A DNA stretch of 64,000 nucleotides. It comes from Hydra vulgaris. Its lineage: Eukaryota > Cnidaria > Hydrozoa > Anthoathecata > Hydridae. Shown here one piece after another: positions 25,247 through 32,479 of this stretch (the first letter of the stretch is position 1; every line of letters begins with the position of its first letter). A model generated the notes under the pieces. It was not told the origin of the DNA and ran no database searches. It was given only the letters and a program-made list of their open reading frames with translations. The stretch is taken from contig NC_088933.1 of NCBI RefSeq assembly GCF_038396675.1, positions 38,792,001 through 38,856,000 of the forward strand. Reading direction: 5' to 3'. Made by a program: the position numbers and the translations under genes.

Positions 25247-25327
25247 TAAAACATCAGTTAAGACATTCAGCAAATTACTATAAATAGCAACTCAGCCCGC
25301 CCGTCTTAGTTGTCATCAGATGTTTTA
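25247..25327 (-). ncRNA. SNORD43: C/D box snoRNA, U43 homologue (left copy)
   Basis: Mirror image of 29149-29229 with identical sequence: C box CTGATGA, D' guide GACGGGCGG, D box CTGA and an 8-bp terminal stem. Confidence 0.88.
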
Positions 25328-25356
25328 GTATGTATAAAAAAATTACAATTAATTTT

Positions 25357-25436
25357 GTAGCTTCAGTTTCTTAATTTTGTTTCAGAGACAAGGTCTCAAA
25401 CGAAAGATGGTAATAAAATTATTCATCAAAAGCTAC
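25357..25436 (-). ncRNA. SNORD32: C/D box snoRNA, U32 homologue (left copy)
   Basis: Mirror image of 29040-29119: C box TTGATGA, guide ACCATCTTTCG, D box CTGA and stem GTAGCTT/AAGCTAC. Confidence 0.85.
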
Positions 25437-25464
25437 TGTAATTAAACATGAAAATAAAATTACA

Positions 25465-25542
25465 CTAGTTACATCAGTTTATGGGTGATGGTGGAGATAG
25501 TAATCATAAATCAGAAACCATTTTCACATCAGTTATAACTAG
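25465..25542 (-). ncRNA. C/D box-like snoRNA, orphan 2 (left copy)
   Basis: Mirror image of 28934-29011, with a 7-bp terminal stem and an imperfect C box. Confidence 0.55.
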
Positions 25543-25586
25543 CTAACAAAAACACTAATTACTGTTAAATTCACGAAAATTGAAAT

Positions 25587-25665
25587 AAATTATCAGATAG
25601 GGGCGAAATAAAGCTCAACATCTTTATTCTGATGAACTATGCTTTAATTCAATCATCATTTAATA
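25587..25665 (-). ncRNA. C/D box snoRNA targeting 28S (left copy)
   Basis: Mirror image of 28811-28889, with guide TTTCGCCCCTAT directly upstream of the D box. Confidence 0.78.
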
Positions 25666-25929
25666 CTAATTTTGTTTATAATTTAAAAAATGTTTCTTGT
25701 ATGGTTTTTCTCCCCAGTAATTGCTACATAGTAGCTGTGGGAAGCAGATGGAATATACAGTAATTAATGCTAACTTAATAGCATAAAATTAATGTTTGAC
25801 ACTGCAAATGAAATATACTTCACTAAAAAGAAGCTCCAGCTTGCACGAACAGAGCTATCAAAATCGCTAATTTTGATAGTTATTCTGTGTCAACATAACG
25901 ATAATACATCAATGAAAGAAAACACTAAA

Positions 25930-26009
25930 AACAATAATTCAGCACAATAAAAGATATAGTAAAACTACACTTCATAGCCATGGAAGTTTAGCAATTCATC
26001 ATTATTTTT
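25930..26009 (-). ncRNA. C/D box snoRNA (left copy)
   Basis: Mirror image of 28467-28546: C box ATGATGA and D box CTGA. Confidence 0.7.
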
Positions 26010-26074
26010 ATGAACTGCGCTTAGTACTAATCACTAGCATAATTTATGAAACTATTTTATTACTTGTATTTTAA

Positions 26075-26147
26075 CATTTATCAGAGTAACTATTTGACTA
26101 CATAAGCTTTTCAGAGCGATGCGGTAAGTTATCATCAAGTAAACATG
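26075..26147 (-). ncRNA. C/D box snoRNA (left copy)
   Basis: Mirror image of 28329-28401: C box TTGATGA, D' CTGA and D CTGA. Confidence 0.75.
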
Positions 26148-26389
26148 ATATTGAAAATTCTTCATTAGGAAGGCAGCAATATTTTCAACATTATATTTTG
26201 CATATTGCATTAATCATTAGAAGGTTATTAAAGTTACATTAATATAAAACACCACCTACAATCCTTATGATTAAATAAGATAATACTTATACCCATCAAA
26301 TGTATAACCTTAAAACATGTCGCTCAATCTATTCCATTGCATCATTACCTAAAGGAAATATAAAATTTTGAAAGATAATTTGATTAAAT

Positions 26390-26468
26390 CTTTGTATTCA
26401 GCTTAAATAAATAATCATTTATTCAAAGAACTCATCTGTCCCTATTCTTATGTCATCATCATACAAAG
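26390..26468 (-). ncRNA. C/D box snoRNA, orphan 1 (left copy)
   Basis: Mirror image of 28008-28086, with an 8-bp terminal stem CTTTGTAT/ATACAAAG. Confidence 0.8.
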
Positions 26469-26643
26469 AAAATAGTTTGTAAAATGTTCATGATCGAACG
26501 AACACACAGTAATATCTTAAGGCTGAATGCTTGAGGACCAAAATTTATTATTGGAAATCAAGACGACACCCTATTGCTAGAGATTTGGATGCTTGATATC
26601 CAAGTATTCAAGTGCATGCTTATAAAAATATATTTAAAATAGT

Positions 26644-26715
26644 TAATGCTCAGTTGTAAGCCTATCATCACTCCACAGTTAGACTGGGGCGGCATCATTT
26701 ATCATCACAGCATTA
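26644..26715 (-). ncRNA. SNORD31: C/D box snoRNA, U31 homologue (left copy)
   Basis: Mirror image of 27761-27832, with guide CCGCCCCAGTC next to the D' box. Confidence 0.88.
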
Positions 26716-26762
26716 CTTTCAAGGAGTACGAACAACATTCCTGTTTTAAAAATGAATAAAAT

Positions 26763-26868
26763 AAGACTTTTTTCAGACAAATGCCTCAATATAATCTCGG
26801 TAATCAAATAAAAAGAAAACCTTTATAGATGATATTTCATATCGTCATCGGTGTCATCAATAAGTCTT
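26763..26868 (-). ncRNA. SNORD15: C/D box snoRNA, U15 homologue (left copy)
   Basis: Mirror image of 27608-27713, with guide GAGGCATTTG before the D box. Confidence 0.85.
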
Positions 26869-26937
26869 TAGTATTTGCACTATAATTCTCAAAACATCTC
26901 CGCTAAGTAACACGTACTTTGAAGTTAACTGGCGCAT

Positions 26938-27002
26938 CACCTCAGTAAAATTATTTCATCAGTAGTCAGCCCCGAAAGATGATAAATAATTCATCATTGG
27001 TG
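26938..27002 (-). ncRNA. C/D box snoRNA spanning the palindrome breakpoint, complete only here
   Basis: On the minus strand CACC pairs with GGTG. Between them are C box AATGATGA, guide CATCTTTCGGGG, D' CTGA, C' CTGATGA and D CTGA. The guide complements the conserved 28S segment CCCGAAAGATG, overlapping the U32 target. The inner end of the inverted repeat (26981) cuts through it. The right copy therefore keeps only the part from CATCTTTCGG onward and lacks box C. Confidence 0.75.
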
Positions 27003-27494
27003 GTTGACAAAATTTAATTAGTAGACACAATATTAACATAACGTAAACATATCTAAGAAATCAACTTACGCACTAGTTGTCTTTCACATTTAAGCACTCT
27101 ACGCCTGAATGCAGTGACAGGCATATATTAGCACAGCTACTCCTAGAAGCGTTGAGAGGATGGTGTTGTTCATTCGCAGTTTAAATACTTTTAGCATGAG
27201 GTATAGTACCTAACTGGTCTAATAAAAGCAAATATGTTTAAATTGATTAAAAAAGCAAGTATGATTTTTAAAAATAATTAAAAAAATATAAAACTTCTTA
27301 TTATAATTTTATTATCTAATGATTGATTATTTATATGATTATTTCAAATAAAAAATTTAAATAAATTTATTACTTATATATATTTATACATTTTTATGAG
27401 TATACACATCTTCAATGTTTTTTACGGTTCTTTAGATTTTACGGATAATCTTAAATACGTGGTTTTTATTAACTTTATCCCATTTATAACATTG
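26982..27494. other. single-copy spacer of the palindrome
   Basis: These 513 bp have no inverted partner. The left third holds a candidate exon 1 and promoter for the minus-strand snoRNA gene. The right half (27240-27480) is plain AT-rich sequence. Confidence 0.85.
27180..27187 (-). promoter_or_regulatory. TATA-like box upstream of snoRNA host gene
   Basis: TATTTAAA on the minus strand lies about 20-30 bp before a pyrimidine-rich CCTCTC (near 27160) that could be a 5' TOP-type start, as in many snoRNA host genes. In AT-rich DNA such a box is weak evidence. Confidence 0.25.
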
Positions 27495-27607
27495 CATCTT
27501 TCGGGGCTGACTACTGATGAAATAATTTTACTGAGGTGATGCGCCAGTTAACTTCAAAGTACGTGTTACTTAGCGGAGATGTTTTGAGAATTATAGTGCA
27601 AATACTA

Positions 27608-27713
27608 AAGACTTATTGATGACACCGATGACGATATGAAATATCATCTATAAAGGTTTTCTTTTTATTTGATTACCGAGATTATATTGAGGCATTTGTC
27701 TGAAAAAAGTCTT
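27608..27713 (+). ncRNA. SNORD15: C/D box snoRNA, U15 homologue
   Basis: The terminal stem is AAGACTT/AAGTCTT. Box C is TTGATGA, followed by CACCGATGACGA as near the 5' end of vertebrate U15. The 3' guide GAGGCATTTGT sits directly before D box CTGA. It complements the conserved 28S sequence CCAAATGCCTC, the known U15 target. At 106 nt it is shorter than human U15 but much longer than its neighbours. The identification rests on remembered U15 sequence. Confidence 0.85.
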
Positions 27714-27760
27714 ATTTTATTCATTTTTAAAACAGGAATGTTGTTCGTACTCCTTGAAAG

Positions 27761-27832
27761 TAATGCTGTGATGATAAATGATGCCGCCCCAGTCTAACTG
27801 TGGAGTGATGATAGGCTTACAACTGAGCATTA
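27761..27832 (+). ncRNA. SNORD31: C/D box snoRNA, U31 homologue
   Basis: Stem TAATGC/GCATTA, box C GTGATGA (27768-27774), C' GTGATGA and D CTGA (27823-27826). The D' guide GCCGCCCCAGT lies before CTAA, the counterpart of CTGA in human U31. It pairs with conserved 28S GACTGGGGCGG, the U31 target. Confidence 0.88.
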
Positions 27833-28007
27833 ACTATTTTAAATATATTTTTATAAGCATGCACTTGAATACTTGGATATCAAGCATCCAAATCTCTAGC
27901 AATAGGGTGTCGTCTTGATTTCCAATAATAAATTTTGGTCCTCAAGCATTCAGCCTTAAGATATTACTGTGTGTTCGTTCGATCATGAACATTTTACAAA
28001 CTATTTT

Positions 28008-28086
28008 CTTTGTATGATGATGACATAAGAATAGGGACAGATGAGTTCTTTGAATAAATGATTATTTATTTAAGCTGAATACAAAG
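28008..28086 (+). ncRNA. C/D box snoRNA, orphan 1
   Basis: A perfect 8-bp stem CTTTGTAT/ATACAAAG encloses box C ATGATGA (28017-28023) and D CTGA (28075-28078). An internal ATAGGGACA could pair with the 28S segment UGUCCCUAU, but its spacing to a D' box is not clear, so I leave the target open. Confidence 0.8.
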
Positions 28087-28328
28087 ATTTAATCAAATTA
28101 TCTTTCAAAATTTTATATTTCCTTTAGGTAATGATGCAATGGAATAGATTGAGCGACATGTTTTAAGGTTATACATTTGATGGGTATAAGTATTATCTTA
28201 TTTAATCATAAGGATTGTAGGTGGTGTTTTATATTAATGTAACTTTAATAACCTTCTAATGATTAATGCAATATGCAAAATATAATGTTGAAAATATTGC
28301 TGCCTTCCTAATGAAGAATTTTCAATAT

Positions 28329-28401
28329 CATGTTTACTTGATGATAACTTACCGCATCGCTCTGAAAAGCTTATGTAGTCAAATAGTTACTCTGATAAAT
28401 G
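28329..28401 (+). ncRNA. C/D box snoRNA, probable 28S guide
   Basis: Box C is TTGATGA (28338-28344), D' CTGA follows ACCGCATCGCT, and D CTGA is at 28392-28395. The flanking TTTA/TAAA and CAT/ATG give a short bulged stem. Bases before D (ATAGTTACT) complement the conserved 28S AGTAACTATGACTC. The D' target is unknown. Confidence 0.75.
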
Positions 28402-28466
28402 TTAAAATACAAGTAATAAAATAGTTTCATAAATTATGCTAGTGATTAGTACTAAGCGCAGTTCAT

Positions 28467-28546
28467 AAAAATAATGATGAATTGCTAAACTTCCATGGCT
28501 ATGAAGTGTAGTTTTACTATATCTTTTATTGTGCTGAATTATTGTT
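28467..28546 (+). ncRNA. C/D box snoRNA, probable 28S guide
   Basis: Box C ATGATGA (28474-28480), D CTGA (28534-28537), AT-only terminal stem AATAAT/ATTATT. The sequence ACTTCCATGG upstream of a D'-like CTATGA complements the 28S segment CCATGGAAGT. The stem is weak, so confidence is lower. Confidence 0.7.
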
Positions 28547-28582
28547 TTTAGTGTTTTCTTTCATTGATGTATTATCGTTATG

Positions 28583-28680
28583 TTGACACAGAATAACTAT
28601 CAAAATTAGCGATTTTGATAGCTCTGTTCGTGCAAGCTGGAGCTTCTTTTTAGTGAAGTATATTTCATTTGCAGTGTCAA
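28583..28680 (+). other. structured intronic segment with perfect hairpin
   Basis: An outer TTGACAC/GTGTCAA stem encloses a perfect 10-bp hairpin CTATCAAAAT-TAGCG-ATTTTGATAG, itself capped outside by ACAGA/TCTGT, and a second smaller fold. There are no clear C/D or H/ACA boxes. The mirror copy is at 25796-25893. Confidence 0.5.
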
Positions 28681-28810
28681 ACATTAATTTTATGCTATTA
28701 AGTTAGCATTAATTACTGTATATTCCATCTGCTTCCCACAGCTACTATGTAGCAATTACTGGGGAGAAAAACCATACAAGAAACATTTTTTAAATTATAA
28801 ACAAAATTAG

Positions 28811-28889
28811 TATTAAATGATGATTGAATTAAAGCATAGTTCATCAGAATAAAGATGTTGAGCTTTATTTCGCCCCTATCTGATAATTT
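28811..28889 (+). ncRNA. C/D box snoRNA targeting 28S AUAGGGGCGAAA
   Basis: Box C ATGATGA (28817-28823), D CTGA (28880-28883). The 12 nt before D (TTTCGCCCCTAT) are fully complementary to the conserved 28S sequence ATAGGGGCGAAA. By the D+5 rule a G would be methylated. The terminal stem ATTA/TAAT is short. Confidence 0.78.
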
Positions 28890-28933
28890 ATTTCAATTTT
28901 CGTGAATTTAACAGTAATTAGTGTTTTTGTTAG

Positions 28934-29011
28934 CTAGTTATAACTGATGTGAAAATGGTTTCTGATTTATGATTACTATCTCCACCATCACCCATAAACT
29001 GATGTAACTAG
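28934..29011 (+). ncRNA. C/D box-like snoRNA, orphan 2
   Basis: A 7-bp stem CTAGTTA/TAACTAG, an imperfect box C CTGATGT, an internal CTGA and a terminal CTGA. CCACCATCACCC before the D box would be the guide. I know no matching rRNA segment. Confidence 0.55.
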
Positions 29012-29039
29012 TGTAATTTTATTTTCATGTTTAATTACA

Positions 29040-29119
29040 GTAGCTTTTGATGAATAATTTTATTACCATCTTTCGTTTGAGACCTTGTCTCTGAAACAAA
29101 ATTAAGAAACTGAAGCTAC
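29040..29119 (+). ncRNA. SNORD32: C/D box snoRNA, U32 homologue
   Basis: Stem GTAGCTT/AAGCTAC, box C TTGATGA (29047-29053), D CTGA (29110-29113). ACCATCTTTCGTTTGAG is the same stretch that I recall from vertebrate U32, where UUGA serves as D' and the guide pairs with 28S CGAAAGATGGT. Confidence 0.85.
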
Positions 29120-29148
29120 AAAATTAATTGTAATTTTTTTATACATAC

Positions 29149-29229
29149 TAAAACATCTGATGACAACTAAGACGGGCGGGCTGAGTTGCTATTTATAGTA
29201 ATTTGCTGAATGTCTTAACTGATGTTTTA
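29149..29229 (+). ncRNA. SNORD43: C/D box snoRNA, U43 homologue
   Basis: An 8-bp stem TAAAACAT/ATGTTTTA, box C CTGATGA (29157-29163), D CTGA (29219-29222). AAGACGGGCGGG precedes D' CTGA (29181-29184). It pairs with 18S CCGCCCGTC in the same register as vertebrate U43: the fifth base before D' is G opposite the C that U43 methylates (C1703 in human). Confidence 0.9.
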
Positions 29230-31734
29230 CAGTATTATGTATGTAGCGTGTAATAGTGTGTCTAACTTTAATTTTTATTAAATTAGGCAACTTTAGTTAA
29301 TGATTTCTTAAAAACTTAAAGTCTCACGTTATGTGCATGTCTATGTTTCAAAATTTATCTAATATGGTTATGTTAATTTGTGTTTATTTTCTATAATACA
29401 TCGTATGTAGTATTACTTTTTATAATACATTTTATAAATTGAAGTTTTTATGTACTATAAATTAAAATTAAATAGCTACTTGATTTTTTCTTAGGGACAT
29501 TCAGCCAAGGGCTTTGCTGTATGCTTTTAGAAATGATTTTGATAGTTAAACCACAAGGTGTGTGTTTACCTTTCAAATCATGTGTCCAAAGCATGTATGA
29601 AACCGCAAACCATTAAGTTAACACAACTATTACAAGTCAAAATTTATGCGGTAAGTGTTTACATATTTTCTCTTTTGAGTTAATGTACCTTATTACATCT
29701 AATTTATAAATCAATAAAGTAATACAAAATATCTAAAAAGCTTTCAAATAATCTAAATAATTTAATTGCTATCTCGATAACTTTTGAGCGTAATAATAGT
29801 AATAATGACTCTTTAGCTTAACTTATTCAAATCCTATGGGTTTTTTATTGGTGAATTTGTTTTGTTATGTTAAAATCGTGTATGTTATGTAATGTTAAAA
29901 TCTTGTAAACTACATTTATGTAAAGCATAAACTTAATTTTTAAACTAAAAGTAATTTTTGCATTTAATTGATACAGCGATTAATTAAAAAAAAGTTATAA
30001 ATCGGTTGAAAATAAAAAGACAATAATCGGTTGTAAACAGTTTTTGCCTCGGTAGGTTAATTTGAAAATTAGTTCCGTTTTTTAGTAGATGTTCTTTTTG
30101 TGTAAAACAACTCGGTAGGTCATGATATTTGCAGGCCTAACTATCACGGTATTATCTCTCAGCGTTCGTAAATTATGGCCATAAAAATTTAAAACTTTTC
30201 CCCCTTCATTCCTTAAATTTAAGGGTTTCACAAATTTCATATGCTCAACTTTTAAACGCTTCGAGTTTGTAAAACAACACTTATAATTTATCGATGAATA
30301 TAAATTTAGTTGAGATGAGCAAAAATCTAATTCGTCAACTTGTTGCCCTCGCGTTGGGGCAGAGGGGATTAAATTTTAGAACTTGTTCCCAGCCTCCAAT
30401 CAAACTAAAAAATTGCTGAATCCGTTACTGCTACAGACCTCTTCTTTCTGAAGCAAGTTTGCTTAAGAATTCAGTGTTTAAACGCTGCAAATGTACAATA
30501 AATATACACAAATTTTCAGCTTAAGACATCTCAAAGAAAATGCGTAAAATATAATTTTTAAATGTACTTTTAAGGTTCAGAGTTGCTCCTTGAATCCACT
30601 ATTCTTTTTTAATGATTTTTTATATGAACCTCTGTAGTAGCTTTTGAAGCTTATCACATGCTCTACATTATCTTGAATAAATTTTTTCTGTTAGCACAGC
30701 AAAATTGAATTTGTATAACGAGATTTTTTTCTTAAATCAAGAAGTACGTTTCTTGTTTTAAGAAATATATATATCCTACTCTGCAATTTTTTTTAAAAGA
30801 ACTAGAAGTATATTACTTGTTTTAAGATATGAATTTCTTAATCTATGGTCTTTAGATTTATGATTTTGATGTGAGTTCTGATGAGTTGTTAGCAACTTTA
30901 AACCATTTTAATAGTTTTGGAATTCATTGTATGGAAAAAGTCTGAGGGAGTAGTCTCTTCCGTAAGCATTTTTTCAAACTATGTTCTGGAATATCAAAAA
31001 TTAACCAGGAGCCTGGTGAAATTTACAACTCAAGACCTTGTTGCTGGTCTTAATCAACAAAAACTGCTTTCAGAAGGATTTTAGCTTTTATTCAATCCCG
31101 TTTTTACATCTTTTCTGACCTCCCTTTGTTTTTGAATACTTTTTACCGTTTTTATATTGTGACCTCGGTTAAGAGATGCTGACGCCACCACCAAACACCT
31201 CATGGTTTTACTATTGTTTGAATTTCACCTATGCAGTAAGCTCAATATACTCAAGACCTTGTTGCTGGTCTTTACCAACGAAAACTACTTTTTGAAGGAT
31301 TTCTGCTTTGAGGTTGTCAACTAGGTACGTCACGCTGTAGGAGGGGTGGGGTGGGGGGATGGTGTAGGCGATTTTGTGACAATTTGCTAGGTAGGGAAGG
31401 GAGGGGTTTTAACTTTGAGACGCAACCTCTTTTTTTTGGTTTTAAATTCAGATCAAGACTTTTTTAATTAAAAGAGTTTCTGACCAAACCTTCAGTTAAT
31501 GTATCTACATGTTGATTAGAAAATCAACTACGCCTAAATCTTACTTAGTCGATGTGTACACTCTGTTAACGGAGTAGTTACATCCTGTTACGGCTGTAAC
31601 AGTCTATGTGCAGTGCACTCTTTGCGCTTTGATTTTATATGGTCCAAGTGCAGAACTTTATTTATTTGGTGCACAAAAATGGGCATCAACAAAAAAAAAC
31701 AACCTTTGTGCACAAACTAAAAAAAAAAAAAACT

Positions 31735-31800
31735 CTTGTACCGAGAACCGAACCTTGGTTTAGTAGCCTGAAGCGAAATCCACTCGGCCACGCTAACGTT
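31735..31800 (-). repeat. tRNA-derived SINE head or tRNA-Ser/Leu-like pseudogene
   Basis: On the minus strand an A-box TGGCCGAGTGG (31790-31780) and a B-box-like GGTTCGGTTCT (31754 down) are spaced as in a tRNA of class II type. A run of T follows. The acceptor stem does not close, so this is probably a SINE head rather than a working tRNA. Confidence 0.5.
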
Positions 31801-32179
31801 GCAAGTCAAAAGAAAATCGTATATATTAAATAAAATTTTTCTATTTACAATATATTATTTTATATTATTATGTATTATATATTGTATATATAATATTTTG
31901 CATGTATTATATAAAAACTTTTCTACAAAAAAAAAGAAAAACAGTTGCTTAGAAAATTTAGTGCTCAGGTTGTTAATACATTTATAACTATAAATATATA
32001 GAGATAAACTCCTTTTATAATCAATGCATCTTTTATATGGAACTGTGGGAAAATATTTTTGGAGGGGCTGAGATATTTGCATGGATTGGACTTGATCACG
32101 TACAAAAGTGGGAGGATATTGAACAATCTGCTGAAGCTATAAACAATATTCATGGTTCAGATGATCAACAAAAAATTAA

Positions 32180-32479
32180 TATTGACATGTCTTTTTGATG
32201 AGATGTCAAGTGCAAAAACATTTTTTGCATCAAAAAATGAAGAATGGATTTCATTGAAAATCCAAACCGCTTATGTTGACAAATGGATTCAATTATTCAA
32301 GCATTTTCAATAAAAAGACATTGGTGTACCTAATCTGGTCAAAGTTATTGAATACCTTTATTGTTTACCAGGAGCATCTGCACCTGTAGAGCTTATTTTT
32401 TTAATTATGAAAAACATTTCTTCATATGACCGAGGTCTTTTGAAGTAGTTCACGTTACATGCATTGCTGTACTGCTAGT
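32180..32479 (+). pseudogene. hAT transposase C-terminal relic
   Basis: In one plus frame, with internal stops, the sequence reads FDEMSSAKTFFASKNEEW, VDKWIQLFKHFQ, VPNLVKVIEYLYCLPGASAP and VELIFLIMKNISS, then LHALL. This is the hAT dimerisation region (usual LPGTSAPVERVFSLM). Two TAA/TAG stops fall inside. No terminal repeats were found. Confidence 0.7.

Larger units (their letters stand above)
23222..26981. repeat. left arm of 8-kb palindrome
   Basis: The arm is the reverse complement of 27495-31254. Positions pair by a constant sum of 54476 at the outer end, the middle and the inner end, so there is no net indel across 3760 bp. At least a dozen 60-base blocks compared by eye showed no mismatch. 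Outside 23222 the match stops except for a 12-bp shared CAAGGTCTTGAG offset by 5 bp. The arm holds the complete, probably parental, minus-strand snoRNA array. Confidence 0.95.
24758..27155 (-). ncRNA. putative non-coding snoRNA host gene, left (parental) copy
   Basis: Ten box C/D snoRNAs lie in one orientation within 1.8 kb, with no open frame of 60 codons or more anywhere in the arm. A TATA-like element (27180-27187) and a possible exon ending at a GTAAGT donor (27069-27064) precede the first snoRNA. A pyrimidine tract plus AG at 24983-24982 and an AATAAA at 24763-24758 follow the last. This fits a host transcript whose introns are processed into snoRNAs. Exon boundaries are guesses from splice motifs, and short spacer exons between snoRNAs are not resolved. 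Confidence 0.6.
27495..29718 (+). ncRNA. putative non-coding snoRNA host gene, right (truncated) copy
   Basis: It carries the same array as the left copy but lacks the promoter, exon 1 and the start of the first snoRNA, because the arm begins inside that gene. Downstream candidates are an acceptor TTTTTTCTTAG before 29495, an exon-like stretch to 29650 and AATAAA at 29713-29718. Whether it is transcribed depends on a promoter elsewhere, for example in the spacer. Confidence 0.5.
27495..31254. repeat. right arm of 8-kb palindrome
   Basis: Reverse complement of 23222-26981. Its inner end truncates a snoRNA gene, so it is more likely the derived copy. Beyond the snoRNA array the outer 1.5 kb (29719-31254) contains no feature I can name. 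Near its outer end lies one copy of a roughly 60-bp direct repeat (31029-31090), whose partner at 31250-31311 straddles the arm boundary. Confidence 0.95.

Noticed and set aside
27736-27760. Short exon between the U15 and U31 homologues (AACAG|G ... GTAATG)
   Set aside because: The donor would overlap the first base of the U31 stem, leaving no room for trimming.
27850-27990. Two hairpins between snoRNAs as an H/ACA snoRNA
   Set aside because: Stems are weak, no proper hinge box and no ACA at the expected place.
28170-28330. GCTGCCTTCCT, complementary to a conserved 18S segment, inside an 8-bp TTGAAAAT/ATTTTCAA stem
   Set aside because: No C/D boxes and no ACA tail; complementarity alone could be chance, so not called as a snoRNA.
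29651-29656. GTAAGT donor after the exon-like segment 29495-29650
   Set aside because: No downstream exon found before AATAAA at 29713; may be chance.
30850-30910. TTGATGTGAGTTCTGATGAG in the outer right arm as another C/D snoRNA
   Set aside because: The two motifs are too close, there is no D box at a proper distance and no terminal stem.
31310-31440. G-rich stretch with TACGTCACG as a transposon end or G-quadruplex
   Set aside because: No partner end, and the G runs are isolated; too little to call.
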